Assembly: GCA_002309695.1 (NCBI GenBank)
Contig: DBXV01000008.1
Coordinates: 47,843-111,842 of the forward strand
DNA from: Myxococcales bacterium UBA1203
Lineage (GTDB): Bacteria > Myxococcota > Myxococcia > Myxococcales > UBA5297
Length of the DNA stretch: 64,000 nt
Direction: 5' to 3'
Shown: in pieces, positions 9,098-19,264 of the stretch
Numbering within the stretch: the stretch's first letter is position 1
Layout: each line of letters opens with the position of its first letter
Made by a program: the position numbers and the translations under genes
Notes under the pieces: model-generated
Database searches by the model: none
What the model saw: the letters and a program-made list of their open reading frames with translations, nothing else
Told to the model about the DNA's origin: nothing

Positions 9098-10375
9098 ATG
9101 AACAACGAAATGAGTGCTCTTAGAAATCTCCACATCTCTGCCGAGGGCGGCCTCGGAAAGGGCAAGCTGGGCGTCGTGATGGCTCCTGCGGGCGTCGGCA
9201 AGACGGCCTGCCTCGTCCAGATCGGCCTCGAATCCCTCCTCAACGACGAGGAGATTTTCCACGTGGCCGTCGGGCAGACGGTGGAACAGGTCAACGCCTG
9301 GTACGACTCGCTCTTCGATGATTTGGCCGAGCGCCGGAAAATCGAGAATCGCGATGAGATGCACGGCCAACTGACCCGCCGCCGCGTCATCAAAATCTTC
9401 ACGGAGAACTCGCTGGATGCCGCGCGCCTGCGCGAGGCCATCGACCTGTTCCGGAAGTACATGAACCTGACTCCCAAGACGATTCTCATCGACGGTTTCG
9501 TCTGGGGAGAGGCCAGCGCGCAGCTCATTCCTGAGATTAAGGCTCTGGCCGCAGAGGTCGGTGCCGCGCTGTGGATGACGGCCACGACGCCCCGCGTTTA
9601 CAAGGCCGTTTCCGGTGCCGGCATCACGCCGCCCTGCGACCGCTGCGCTGCCTGCATCGATTTGGGACTCCGTCTGGAATCCCGCGGCAGCCACGTGGAT
9701 GTCTTCGTGGTCAAGGACGGCGACAAGCAGGTCCCGGCCGAGCCGCTGATGCAGCTCCATCCCGAGACCATGCGCCGCCTGCGCGTCGGCAGTGAGCATA
9801 CGCCCGTCCCCCGCCTGCCGGCTTCCGACTACATGCTGCTGTCCGGCGGTGCCAACGGCGCCGAGGCTGAGTTTGGCGCCTGTGCCGAGCGCTGGGGCCT
9901 GAGCGAGAGCAACTTCTCATTCCCCGGCCGCGGCGCTGTCCGCTCCCGCGGTCTCATCGAGCTTACCGACGATGAGCTGCTCCAGGGCGACGTCAGCTCC
10001 GCGTATCTCAAGGCTCACATGCACCGCTCCTATCCGGACACACCGCTGTTCCGGAAGGTGCTCCAGTCCATCTGGCATCAGGTGAACACCTCCGGCGAGG
10101 TCTTCCACATCGGCCAGCTGCAGGGCGACAACACGGCGCGCGGCGGCACGGGCTGGGCTGTGGAACTGGCCAAGCACTGGGGCAAGCCTGTTTACGTCTT
10201 CGATCAGGACCGCTGCACCTGGTACCGCTGGCAGGACCATGAGTGGGTTGAGGTTCAGAAGCCGACCATCGCCCGCGACCGCTTCACCGGCACCGGCACC
10301 CGCTTCCTCAACGACGCGGGCAAGAAGGCGATTCACGACCTGTTTGAAGACAGCTTCGGACCGGTCGCCCGCTGA
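9098..10375 (+). CDS. RecA/KaiC-like P-loop ATPase fused to a SLOG-like nucleotide-binding domain
   Basis: From ATG 9098 (GAGGGA close upstream) the product is 425 residues. The N-terminal half is a RecA/KaiC/DnaB-type ATPase: Walker A APAGVGKT at 29-36, Walker B in KTILIDGF near 135, and an ATTPR segment like a sensor strand. A Cys cluster CDRCAACID lies near 178-186. From about residue 244 the sequence LLSGGANGAEAEFG, later GGTGWAVELAKHWGKPVYVFD, is the Rossmann pattern of the SLOG/LOG/DprA superfamily, which binds nucleotides or nucleotide-like ligands. The gene begins nine bases after the EF-G stop and ends at a terminator, so it shares the EF-G transcript. An ATG at 9086 overlaps the EF-G stop and is an alternative start. 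Function unknown. Confidence 0.65.
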   Translation: MNNEMSALRNLHISAEGGLGKGKLGVVMAPAGVGKTACLVQIGLESLLNDEEIFHVAVGQTVEQVNAWYDSLFDDLAERRKIENRDEMHGQLTRRRVIKIFTENSLDAARLREAIDLFRKYMNLTPKTILIDGFVWGEASAQLIPEIKALAAEVGAALWMTATTPRVYKAVSGAGITPPCDRCAACIDLGLRLESRGSHVDVFVVKDGDKQVPAEPLMQLHPETMRRLRVGSEHTPVPRLPASDYMLLSGGANGAEAEFGACAERWGLSESNFSFPGRGAVRSRGLIELTDDELLQGDVSSAYLKAHMHRSYPDTPLFRKVLQSIWHQVNTSGEVFHIGQLQGDNTARGGTGWAVELAKHWGKPVYVFDQDRCTWYRWQDHEWVEVQKPTIARDRFTGTGTRFLNDAGKKAIHDLFEDSFGPVAR

Positions 10376-10413
10376 GAACGGCGGCAAAGGACAGAGCACC
10401 GTCCGCCAGAGAC

Positions 10414-10447
10414 AAAGCGCCTCGGAGAAATCCGGGGCGCTTTTTTT
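10414..10447 (+). terminator. Intrinsic terminator after the EF-G/ATPase unit
   Basis: Stem AAAGCGCC (10414-10421) pairs with GGCGCTTT (10436-10443), with a T-run through 10447. It ends the fusA unit before the recC promoter. Confidence 0.85.
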
Positions 10448-10530
10448 ATGCTCTCGAAAGGAACTTCCTGTTTGGCGCCTTCCGCCCGGACGCCGCTCTG
10501 AATGACGCCGGGGGGAGCAGGAAAATCCAT

Positions 10531-10567
10531 TTGAGGCTGCCGTTGAGAACAGCTAGCAGGCCGCGCC
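10531..10567 (+). promoter_or_regulatory. Predicted promoter of recCBD
   Basis: TTGAGG (10531-10536), 17-bp spacer, TAGCAG (10554-10559), discriminator GCCGCGCC (10560-10567). It lies in the 290-base gap before recC, the only sizeable gap before the three rec genes. Confidence 0.5.
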
Positions 10568-10665
10568 GTCATCGTCGGGGGGGACGGCGGTCATGGGTGT
10601 GCCTCCCCGCAGCGCTTTGCACGATGCCCCTTTTGTGAATGCAGCACGGGGGCAGGGAGGATGCC

Positions 10666-13600
10666 GTGACCGATGTCCTGACCTATTCCAACCGCCTGGA
10701 GATTCTGGCGGACGAGCTGGCCGCCGCCATTCGTGAGCGCCGCCGGGAGTCGCCGCTGAAGAAGGTCCTGGTGGTGGTTCCCCATGGGGATGTGGAGACC
10801 TGGCTCCGGCAGCGCCTGGCGTGCCGTCTGGGGGCTGCCGCCAACGTGGAGTTCATGCGCTTTCGGCGCTTTCTGCGCCGTCTGGCTGACGCGGCCGAGG
10901 TGACGAATGCGGCGTCGGGTGCTCCGGGAAAGCTCCAGGTGGTGGATCAGGCGCTTTTGCTGGAACACCTTCTGGGGCTCTTCTTTCGGCCGTCCGCGCC
11001 GGAGACGTTTGAGCGCGAGGGTCTCCAGGAGCTGGCGGACTATCTCCGGGGCGGGCGCGGGAAACGCGCGGCCGATGCGGATGCGGACGCGGGCGCCAAC
11101 AGCCGCCGCACTCAGCTGGCCGTCCATCTGGCCCGGCTGTTCTGCACCTATGACGAATCCACCGACTATCTGGTGCGGTGGGCGCGCGGGGAGACGGTTG
11201 GCTTTGAGGAGGCATCCGCGCAGGCCATGGAGACCTGGCAGAGCGCTCTGTGGCGGCTGCTTCGGGAGGAGCTGAAGCTGCACGATTCGCTGTGTGTCCC
11301 TTTGTGCGAGCTTCCCAACGGCAGCGGTTTTCAGCTTCGCCTGCCGCAGGACACGTTCCTCTTCGGCATCGACGGTCTGCCCCTGGCCTGTCTGCGCCTA
11401 TTGCAGATGCTGCTGACGCTGGACGGCGGGCATTCGCTGACCGTCTTCGCCTTCAATCCCTGCCGGGAGCAGTGGGACGACATCCGCAGTCTGAATGCGC
11501 TCGACGCAGCGGCTTTCGAGGCGATGCGCAGGGCGTGGAAGGAGAGCGAGAACTTTCTCAGCGCCGGGGACGACAACCTGTTTTTGCTGGAAGGCGTTCC
11601 GGGAAATCCGCTGCTCATGGCCATGGGCAGGCCGGGGCGCGAGCGCGTCCGCGTGCTCAACGAGCTGACCGGGTACAATTTTGGTGAGCGCTTCGAGAGT
11701 GCGTCGGCACCGGTCGTGGATGGTCAGAGTCAGAAGGGGACGGCGCTCCTCGCGCGCATTCAGGACGACGTTTTGAACAACGCCGTGGATCTTCCGGTCT
11801 TTGCGCTTTCACCCCGGAACGACGAGTCGGTTCAGCTGCTGTCCTGCACCGGCATCCAGCGCGAGTGTGAAGCTGTTGCTGAGCGTGCCGCGCGGCTGCT
11901 CAGGAGCGAGCCCGGGCTCAAATTCGGCGACATTTCCATTCTGGTGGCTGCCGACAGTGCCGACGCTTACTTCGCGCGCCTTGTTCCCTCTCTGGCGGCG
12001 CTGGGAATTCCCGCCTGTCTGAGGGAGCTGCCGCCCGAGCGGAACAGCCGTCTGCCCGAGGCTGCCCGCCGCCTGCTGCGCCTGCCTCTGCGCGGTTTTA
12101 CGCGGACGGCTGTGATGGACGTTCTGACGCATCCCTCTGTCATGGCGTGCGTGCCGGGAGTTGAACGTGCCTCGCTGACGGCGCTGGTGGACCAGCTGGG
12201 TATTTTTCAGGGCATCGACCGGCTGGGGGATGACGGGCGCGGCGAGGGCTATCTCGTCGATGCGGAGGACGCCTGCCGGCAGCCGCAGGATTTGTACAAC
12301 TGGGATCAGGGACTGACCCGGCTCGCCCTCGGGCTGGCCATGCGCTCCGGCACCGATGGCGAGGAGGCTCCGTTTGTGCGGGTCCGCCCTGAGCGCGGCG
12401 AGGCGCATGCGGCGTCGAACGGGCGCAGTCAGGCGCTGGCCGCGCTGGGGGATTTTGGCTTCGGGAATGAGCCGGGGATCGATCGCTACTGGCCTGTGTC
12501 TCCCCCGATGGAGATGTCCGAGGACGCATCCAGCTGGCTGCTTCTGGCCCGCTCTCTTCTGGCGGACGCCCGATTCGCGGCTGCCGGCAATTTGCCCGCG
12601 GACGATGACGCCTCTTCCGCCGCCTGTTCTTCCTCTGGACGGAGCGGCTGGCGGACCATGGAAGAGTGGTCACGCTTCATTGCCCAGATGCTGGACACCT
12701 ATCTGTGCGCGGCCGACGACTTTGAGCGGTCGCAGAAGGACGAGCTGCTCCGGGCTGCCCGCAATCTGCGCCACGTTTCCATTCGGAATTTGAATCTGAG
12801 CGATGGCCAGGACGCCGGCGGAGCGCTGCCCGTTCCCTACACGGTGGCCCACACGCTTTTCAGTCAGCAGCTGGACTCCATGCGCGCCCGGGTGGGCAGC
12901 TACCTGCTGGACGGCGTCAACATCGCCCGGCTCACCTGCGTCATTCCTGCCCGGCACCTGTTCATCGTGGGTGTGTCCTCCGGCGCTTTTCCTCCCGTGC
13001 AGAAGCGGGACAGGCTGGACCTGACGTCGGAGCGGCTGGGCGGCGACTGGATGGACAGGCGCCGCAGTCAGGGCATCACCCGCTTTCGCGTCACTCCGCG
13101 CGACCGCGGCCGCTATCTGTTTCTCCAGGCGGTGCTGGGCGCGCGGGAGAGCCTGACCATTTCCTGGCAGGGGCGGGATCAGACCAACGGCATGCCGCTG
13201 GATGCCTCCTCCGCGGCGGCCGATTTTCAGAGGCTGCTCCAGCTCTACGGCGTGGATTTGCAGGCCGTCACCCGCACGGTCTCGCCCCGGCGTTCGGACC
13301 TGTCTTCATTCGGCGAGCTCAGGGCTCTGGCGGAGGGAAGAGGCGGCCGGAATTCGTCCGCGTCCGGCCGCGGCGGGCATTCGACCGATGCCATGAAGGA
13401 GGCGGCTGCTCTGACGCTGCGTGAAATTTTGCGGAAGGCCGCGCCGGAAGTGATGGACGAGGCGCTGGCCGCCGGGACGCTGCTCACGCGGCGCGGGGTG
13501 AATGCGCTGATAGCGAAGCTGCCGCCTGAGGTGCGGGACGAGGCGCACGATCTGTGCAGTCAGCTGGGACTGAACAGCGCTGAAAAATCCGCAGAAGACA

Positions 13601-14892
13601 TCACGCCTGTTCAGGAAGAGCCGAAAGAAATCCAGGACCACAAAGTTTCAGTCTCTTTGCTCAGTAAATTTCTGGAAAATCCTGCTCAGGCCAGTGCTCA
13701 GGCGCTGCTCCAGCTGCGTCAGGACGACGCGGACGCCACGGAAGACGCCATTCTCACCCGGGACGACGAGGTTTTTTCTTTTGATGATGACAGAGAAAAA
13801 GCCAGCTTTCTCAGTGAACGAATGGCCGAATTGCTGTGCGGCAGCAGTGAATTTTTCAAAGATAAATGGATGCAGGATTATTTCGGGAAGCTCCAAAAGA
13901 AAAAAGAATTGGGCCGAAGAGAAGATAAACAGCTTGATGCTGAGATTGAATCAATGTCCGGCGAATTTGAGCGCAGGAAAAATGAACTGCTGCGCGATAT
14001 ATTTGCCAATAAATTGGGAAAGAATGTCAGCAACGGCATTTTTCCTGGGGGCAGATATGGCGTTCCTCTGATGAATCTATTTTCGGATATTTTTAAGAAT
14101 TGGCTCATCGCCTTTGGCGAGGCGGGCCTGAACGCGCGAAATCTGGTTTTCCGAAAAATTGGATTCAATACAGATGAAATGGTGAGCGCGATTGTTCGGC
14201 AATGCGGACAAAATCAAAATATATTGGGCGAGGCGGAAATTGCCGGGCGCGATGGGCCGCAGCGCTGCCGGATTCGGCTCACGGGCGTGACAGGTATTGT
14301 CGGCATGGCCGAAGACGCCCCCGGAACGCTGGTTTCAGTTCAATTCAAAGCCAGCAGTTCTGTGTCAGAGCATCCCATTCGTGCCTTTGTTCATGCGCTG
14401 GCAGTATTGGTGTCGGGACAAATGCCGGCGCATGATGGGCCTTATTGGCTGGATTGTTTCACTTTAGGCGGGAACGGGAAAAGCCTGCGTACTCAATTCA
14501 GCGGTATTACTATTGAGAATGCGCGGAAATATCTGCTGCGCCTTGCTGAGGCGATGCTCTCTTCTCCCAACAATTATTGGATGCCAGGCGCGGGAGTTAT
14601 TGGGGGATTAAAGCTGGGACAGACGAAGCATCAGTCGATGCTGGAGCGTCTGGAAAAGAGCGAGAGACAGAATAATTCCTATGGGGTGCTGCGTCCGGAT
14701 GAGGTGGAAGCGCTGCGGCTGCCCAATTCAGATGAAATGCAGGCGGCATTTGGGGACGTGAATGAGCCGGACGCAGATAAAACCGGGCGCTGGGGATTTT
14801 TCTGTGCGCATCGGGTTATAGAAAAAGATAAAGATAAACAGAAATGGGATAAGATTTTGGAAGATTTGCAGCTCGATGTGGGGGAAAATTGA
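10666..14892 (+). CDS. recC: RecBCD enzyme subunit RecC
   Basis: The 1408-residue product begins VTDVLTYSNRLEILADEL, the YHSNRLE-type N-terminus of RecC, the subunit that in E. coli recognises Chi and splits the strands at the RecBCD pin. GTG at 10666 has GGGAGG five bases upstream; an ATG at 10639 lacks a ribosome site. Helicase-like but degenerate segments follow (FLFGIDGLP, SVQLLSCTGIQRECEAVAER, FIVGVSSGAFPP). It is longer than E. coli RecC (1122). Its 3' third, from about 13570, is visibly poorer in G+C than the first two thirds. It ends one base before the recB start. Confidence 0.9.
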   Translation: MTDVLTYSNRLEILADELAAAIRERRRESPLKKVLVVVPHGDVETWLRQRLACRLGAAANVEFMRFRRFLRRLADAAEVTNAASGAPGKLQVVDQALLLEHLLGLFFRPSAPETFEREGLQELADYLRGGRGKRAADADADAGANSRRTQLAVHLARLFCTYDESTDYLVRWARGETVGFEEASAQAMETWQSALWRLLREELKLHDSLCVPLCELPNGSGFQLRLPQDTFLFGIDGLPLACLRLLQMLLTLDGGHSLTVFAFNPCREQWDDIRSLNALDAAAFEAMRRAWKESENFLSAGDDNLFLLEGVPGNPLLMAMGRPGRERVRVLNELTGYNFGERFESASAPVVDGQSQKGTALLARIQDDVLNNAVDLPVFALSPRNDESVQLLSCTGIQRECEAVAERAARLLRSEPGLKFGDISILVAADSADAYFARLVPSLAALGIPACLRELPPERNSRLPEAARRLLRLPLRGFTRTAVMDVLTHPSVMACVPGVERASLTALVDQLGIFQGIDRLGDDGRGEGYLVDAEDACRQPQDLYNWDQGLTRLALGLAMRSGTDGEEAPFVRVRPERGEAHAASNGRSQALAALGDFGFGNEPGIDRYWPVSPPMEMSEDASSWLLLARSLLADARFAAAGNLPADDDASSAACSSSGRSGWRTMEEWSRFIAQMLDTYLCAADDFERSQKDELLRAARNLRHVSIRNLNLSDGQDAGGALPVPYTVAHTLFSQQLDSMRARVGSYLLDGVNIARLTCVIPARHLFIVGVSSGAFPPVQKRDRLDLTSERLGGDWMDRRRSQGITRFRVTPRDRGRYLFLQAVLGARESLTISWQGRDQTNGMPLDASSAAADFQRLLQLYGVDLQAVTRTVSPRRSDLSSFGELRALAEGRGGRNSSASGRGGHSTDAMKEAAALTLREILRKAAPEVMDEALAAGTLLTRRGVNALIAKLPPEVRDEAHDLCSQLGLNSAEKSAEDITPVQEEPKEIQDHKVSVSLLSKFLENPAQASAQALLQLRQDDADATEDAILTRDDEVFSFDDDREKASFLSERMAELLCGSSEFFKDKWMQDYFGKLQKKKELGRREDKQLDAEIESMSGEFERRKNELLRDIFANKLGKNVSNGIFPGGRYGVPLMNLFSDIFKNWLIAFGEAGLNARNLVFRKIGFNTDEMVSAIVRQCGQNQNILGEAEIAGRDGPQRCRIRLTGVTGIVGMAEDAPGTLVSVQFKASSSVSEHPIRAFVHALAVLVSGQMPAHDGPYWLDCFTLGGNGKSLRTQFSGITIENARKYLLRLAEAMLSSPNNYWMPGAGVIGGLKLGQTKHQSMLERLEKSERQNNSYGVLRPDEVEALRLPNSDEMQAAFGDVNEPDADKTGRWGFFCAHRVIEKDKDKQKWDKILEDLQLDVGEN

Positions 14893-14893
14893 A

Positions 14894-17800
14894 ATGAATA
14901 AAAGCAATTTGTCGGATTTTATTGTTCGCGCCCAGTTTCCTGAAATTATTGAGAAAATCCGGCAGTCCGACAATGCCGTGATTGAGGCCTCCGCCGGGAC
15001 GGGAAAAACTTATACGCTGCAAAATCTTTTTATTGAGCTTTTGTCCGGGGATGGCGTGCGGCCCGGCGTGCCCATTGAACAATTAGTCCTGGTCACTTTT
15101 ACTGAAAAAGCCGTGCAGGAACTCAAAGGGCGCTGCCATGGACAGCTGACGCGGATAATTCGTTTTTTTGATGAGGCCCAGAAGCAGGTGAAGGAGGAGG
15201 GGCTGCAGAAAGGCTGGGTGTGGAGCGAGGCAAAAGGGTGGCAGAATGCTGCTGATGTGGTCAGTAGTGAATCAGCTGAAAAAACGAACAAGTGCCCCTA
15301 CGAATTTTGTGTGGTGAACCGTGCGGGCGCCTGTCCGCGCGGCGCCGGGCAGGGGTGCCATTGCTGGAATTTTGATGGCTGGCGGCAGAAGCGCCTTCGC
15401 GCGGCCCAGGACAGCTTTGACGCGGCCGGCATCTGCACCATCCACGCGTTCTGCAAAAAGGCGCTGTCCGAGGAGGCGTTCAGCCGGGGCGCGCTGTTTG
15501 AGGAGGAAGTCGCCGACGAGAAGCAGCTCTTCCGGCGCGTGTTTCGTCAGTGCCTGCGGAAGGATTTTCCCGCCTCTGACGCCGCCTGGGCTCTCGACCT
15601 GTGGCTTCTCAGCGAAAAAGGCGGGCTGGAGTCGAGTGCCCGCTCGGGTTTTCACGGGGACAGTTCTCTCGAAAGGATTCTGACCGAGGTGGCTCACGGC
15701 GGCCGTCCGGCCCGCTCTCTGGAATCGCTGCGCAGTCTTCTGGTGGGGGATTTCTGCGGGCAGCTGGAGCGGGCGCTGGAAGCCTGTCAGTCCGCGAATG
15801 ATTTGGCCGCGCGCTTTCGCCGTCTGGCGAAGCTGCTTCCCCCCGAGGGACAGACGGCGCCCTGGCTGCTCCGCTATTTCTACGGCCGGGCCTTTCCGAA
15901 GAATGATTGCCCGGAGGCCTGGAAGGCGGAGACGGCCGAGGGTGAGGCGGAGATTGCCCGGACCATCGAAGGCCTGCCCGATTTTGAGCAGGTGAAGACG
16001 CTTCAGAAGGAGGCGGAGGATGCCGCGGGGGCGCCGGCGCGCGAGCTGGCGAATCTCCTGAGCCTTTTTCTCAGCTGCGTTCCGCTCTCGTGGAAGTCGT
16101 GCTGCGTTTCGGCGCTGTTTCCTGTGTTTGACGGGGCACTCCGCCGTGAGAAGCGCGCCCGCGGCCTCATGGTCTTTAACGACATGCTGACCCGGCTCCG
16201 GGATGCGCTCCGCGGGACGGCTGAGGGCGAGGTGTCCCCGGTGGCTCAGTCGCTGGCCGACCGCTGCCGCTGCATTCTCGTGGATGAGTTCCAGGACACG
16301 GACCAGGTGCAGTGGGCCGTCTTTCGCGAGCTCCTGAACTGCCGGAATCCCCCCCGGCTCATGCTCATCGGCGACCCCAAGCAGTCCATCTACCGCTTCC
16401 GCGGCGCGGACCTGCCCACCTACGAGGACGCCCGGGCGCTTCTTTCGGATGCGCAGCAGGGGAGGGGACAGAGGCTGAACCTCGACACCAACTACCGGAC
16501 CAGCCGCCGCCTCGTGGATGTCTTCAACGCGCTGTTTGACCCCGAAGGCACGGCGCCCAGGGAGAGCGGCGGGGGTCAGGCGGGCCGCATTCCGCTGCTG
16601 GTTCAGAATCTGGTGCGGCCTGAGGACGGTCAGCCCGTCGATTTTTGCGAGGCGGCTTCCTGGACGGCGGACAGATGGAAGGACGCGAACCTTTTGGGGC
16701 GCTCTGCCTCGTGGCGCATCGTCGAGCCGCGCGGGGGCGAGCGGATTCAGTATCGGGAAACCAGAGGCGGCTTTGTGCCGGCCGGCGACGATGACGGGGG
16801 GCAGAGCGCGCGGCAGCGGCTGATGACCCATGCGCAGTACGGCTCGCCCATCGTGGCGGCGGGGAAGAGCGCGGGCACGGGCATTTTTTGCGGGACGAAG
16901 GGAGGCATCCGCGAGGCCGCGCCGCTGTGTCTCTTCCAGGTTCGGACGACTGCGCCCGCCAACAAGGGAAAAAGCAAAGTGAATCAGGCTCTGGCCAATC
17001 TGACCGCCGCGGAGATTCACCGTCTGACCCGGCCCGATTCCCCCATGCGCATCGACGTGGATGGTCAGGACGTGCGCCCCATTCGCCGTGGGGACATCTT
17101 CGTGCTGGTTCGGGACTCCTATGGCGCGGCGCCGATTCTGATGAAGGCGCTGAAAAGTCTGGGCATCCCCTGTTCGTTCAAGAACGAGGCTGTGTGGAAC
17201 GGCGAGGCGGCTCAGGAGATTCGCGATGTTCTGGCCGCTGTGGCCGACCCTTATGACCGGGCGCTGGTTCATCGGGCGGCCCTGACGCCCTTTTTCGGGT
17301 ACGACGCCGTGGGACTGGCCGAGGCAGACGAGGCTGAATGCGCTGAGGAGATTCGCAGTCACCTGATTCGCTGGAGCCTGTTCGCGCAGAAGGCCGACTA
17401 CGCCGCCATGTTTGAGGACATGAAGGGCGTGAGCGGACTGGAGCGCCGTCAGATTTTTGCCGGTGATGCGCGGCGGCTCGCCGACACGGAGCAGGTCTTT
17501 GACCTTCTGCTCGACGCCATCGGCACGCGGGCGCTGACTGCCGCTGAAGTTCTGGCCATCGTGGACAGCTTCATGGCCCAGAGGACCGGCGACGAGGACG
17601 GCAGCGACGCGGGAAAGGTCCGCTGTCTCGATGCGCCGTCGGTCAGCGATGACGGCGGCCGGCCCGAAGCCCCGGACGTGGTGCAGATTCTGACGATGCA
17701 CAAATCCAAGGGTCTGGAAGCGCCCATCGTCTTTGTCCTCGATGACGTGACGGCGGCGCCGAAGGTGAAGAACGGCGTTCTGCGGCGCTCCGGCGGTCAG

Positions 17801-19264
17801 GTGCTGGTGGACGACGGCGGCGCTCTCAAAGGCGACGTCAAGAAGATTGCGGAAGGCATCGCCGCCCGGAACGAAGAGGTCGCCCCCGCCGACAGCTTTC
17901 ACAACGGCGGCACGGCCTCCACCTTCGTCCTTGAGGAAATCGCCGACGCGGAGAGGCTGGTTTACGTGGCCATGACCCGCGCCGCGGTGCGCCTCTATCT
18001 GCCCGTCATCACGCCCAACAGCGCCTGCGGCAGCAGCTGGGACCGCATCAACTATCGGCTGGGCAAGGAGCTGCGGCCAGTCGAGGGCATTGATGAACCC
18101 TTCCCGGCGCTCGCGGACGGGCCGCTTCTGCAGGTTCAGCCGCCGGATTTCGACGCGAAGACGGCGCTGTCCGGGCTTGAGGAATTTGTCCGCGCGATTC
18201 CCGGCCGGGATGCTGCCGCGTGGAGCGATGGCGGCGGGCGCTCTCTGGTTCTGACCAGCTATTCCCAGCTCGCTCACGGTGCGGGGAGCGGCGTTCTGCG
18301 GGCCGTGTCTTCCGGTCCGGAGGGGGATGCCGCGCTGATTGGCCTCGCTGATGAGGAATCCGGGCGCGGCGCGGACAGGGACGACATGGAGGGACGAGAG
18401 GACGCGGCGCCTTCGTCGGCGGACAGCTCTTTGGATGAAGACGCTCTGCCTGCGCCGGATGGTTCTGTCTCTGCGGACCCGCTGCCCGGCGGCGCTGCTG
18501 TCGGCACCTTCGTTCATGCCCTCTTTGAGAAGCTGCCCGCGGACGTCCTTGAGGCGCACCGGGACGACGCCTCGGCTCTGGCCGGCGACAGGACTTTTCT
18601 TCGGCTGGCCGACGCGGAGCTGAAAACGGCGGGAGTGGAACTCGACGAGGCTCAGCGGACGCGGGCCGCGCAGATGGTGCTGAATGCCCTCTGTGCGCCG
18701 CTTCCCATCGGCATTGGCGGCCAGGAAATGGCGCTCCTCGACCTGATGACCTCGGCGGAGGACGCGTTTGTCCACGAGATGGAGTTTCTCTTCCCCATCC
18801 CAGACGCAGATTCGCTGCCCTTTGACGAGCTGGCACAGGCCATGGCGAAGAGCGGCGGCGTCTGGAATGGCCGCGGCGCGGAGACCGGCTTCGTGAAGGG
18901 CTTTGTCGATGTGACGTTCACCGGCCCCGACGGCCGCCTGTGGTTCGGTGACTGGAAAACCGACCGGCTCAGGGACGTCTCGCCCGAGGGGATCCGGCAG
19001 CACTTCGAGGAGAATTACGCGATTCAGGCGCGCCTCTACACGCTGGCCCTCGTGCGGGCGCTGGCCATCGCGGATGAGGCGGACTTCGGGCGCCGTTTCG
19101 GCGGATTCGTCTATTTCTTTGTCCGCAGCATGGACGGCCGGACGCCGGCGGGGACGTATGTGGTCAGTCCGACGTTTCACGAGGTGAAGGCGTGGGAGGA
19201 AGCGCTGCGTCAGGCTGATTTCAGCGCTCTGCGCCGGGGAGGAGCGCGCCATGGGCACGCCTAA
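14894..19264 (+). CDS. recB: RecBCD enzyme subunit RecB (helicase-nuclease)
   Basis: The 1456-residue product is a UvrD-type superfamily 1 helicase with a C-terminal nuclease. Walker A ASAGTGKT is at 32-39; VTFTEKAVQELKGR (motif Ia), VDEFQDTDQVQW (motif II), LIGDPKQSIYRFRGAD (motif III), MHKSKGLEAPIVFV (motif V) and VAMTRA (motif VI) follow. The RecB nuclease residues are in VDVTF and FGDWKTD (Asp and Lys near 1353-1355), so the nuclease should be active. Several long inserts make it larger than E. coli RecB (1180). Its first 120 codons share the lower G+C of the recC 3' end. It overlaps recD by 14 bases. Confidence 0.95.
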   Translation: MNKSNLSDFIVRAQFPEIIEKIRQSDNAVIEASAGTGKTYTLQNLFIELLSGDGVRPGVPIEQLVLVTFTEKAVQELKGRCHGQLTRIIRFFDEAQKQVKEEGLQKGWVWSEAKGWQNAADVVSSESAEKTNKCPYEFCVVNRAGACPRGAGQGCHCWNFDGWRQKRLRAAQDSFDAAGICTIHAFCKKALSEEAFSRGALFEEEVADEKQLFRRVFRQCLRKDFPASDAAWALDLWLLSEKGGLESSARSGFHGDSSLERILTEVAHGGRPARSLESLRSLLVGDFCGQLERALEACQSANDLAARFRRLAKLLPPEGQTAPWLLRYFYGRAFPKNDCPEAWKAETAEGEAEIARTIEGLPDFEQVKTLQKEAEDAAGAPARELANLLSLFLSCVPLSWKSCCVSALFPVFDGALRREKRARGLMVFNDMLTRLRDALRGTAEGEVSPVAQSLADRCRCILVDEFQDTDQVQWAVFRELLNCRNPPRLMLIGDPKQSIYRFRGADLPTYEDARALLSDAQQGRGQRLNLDTNYRTSRRLVDVFNALFDPEGTAPRESGGGQAGRIPLLVQNLVRPEDGQPVDFCEAASWTADRWKDANLLGRSASWRIVEPRGGERIQYRETRGGFVPAGDDDGGQSARQRLMTHAQYGSPIVAAGKSAGTGIFCGTKGGIREAAPLCLFQVRTTAPANKGKSKVNQALANLTAAEIHRLTRPDSPMRIDVDGQDVRPIRRGDIFVLVRDSYGAAPILMKALKSLGIPCSFKNEAVWNGEAAQEIRDVLAAVADPYDRALVHRAALTPFFGYDAVGLAEADEAECAEEIRSHLIRWSLFAQKADYAAMFEDMKGVSGLERRQIFAGDARRLADTEQVFDLLLDAIGTRALTAAEVLAIVDSFMAQRTGDEDGSDAGKVRCLDAPSVSDDGGRPEAPDVVQILTMHKSKGLEAPIVFVLDDVTAAPKVKNGVLRRSGGQVLVDDGGALKGDVKKIAEGIAARNEEVAPADSFHNGGTASTFVLEEIADAERLVYVAMTRAAVRLYLPVITPNSACGSSWDRINYRLGKELRPVEGIDEPFPALADGPLLQVQPPDFDAKTALSGLEEFVRAIPGRDAAAWSDGGGRSLVLTSYSQLAHGAGSGVLRAVSSGPEGDAALIGLADEESGRGADRDDMEGREDAAPSSADSSLDEDALPAPDGSVSADPLPGGAAVGTFVHALFEKLPADVLEAHRDDASALAGDRTFLRLADAELKTAGVELDEAQRTRAAQMVLNALCAPLPIGIGGQEMALLDLMTSAEDAFVHEMEFLFPIPDADSLPFDELAQAMAKSGGVWNGRGAETGFVKGFVDVTFTGPDGRLWFGDWKTDRLRDVSPEGIRQHFEENYAIQARLYTLALVRALAIADEADFGRRFGGFVYFFVRSMDGRTPAGTYVVSPTFHEVKAWEEALRQADFSALRRGGARHGHA

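Noticed and set aside
9098..10375. KaiC circadian clock protein
   Set aside because: Only one ATPase domain, no KaiA/KaiB neighbours, and the second half is a SLOG-like domain.
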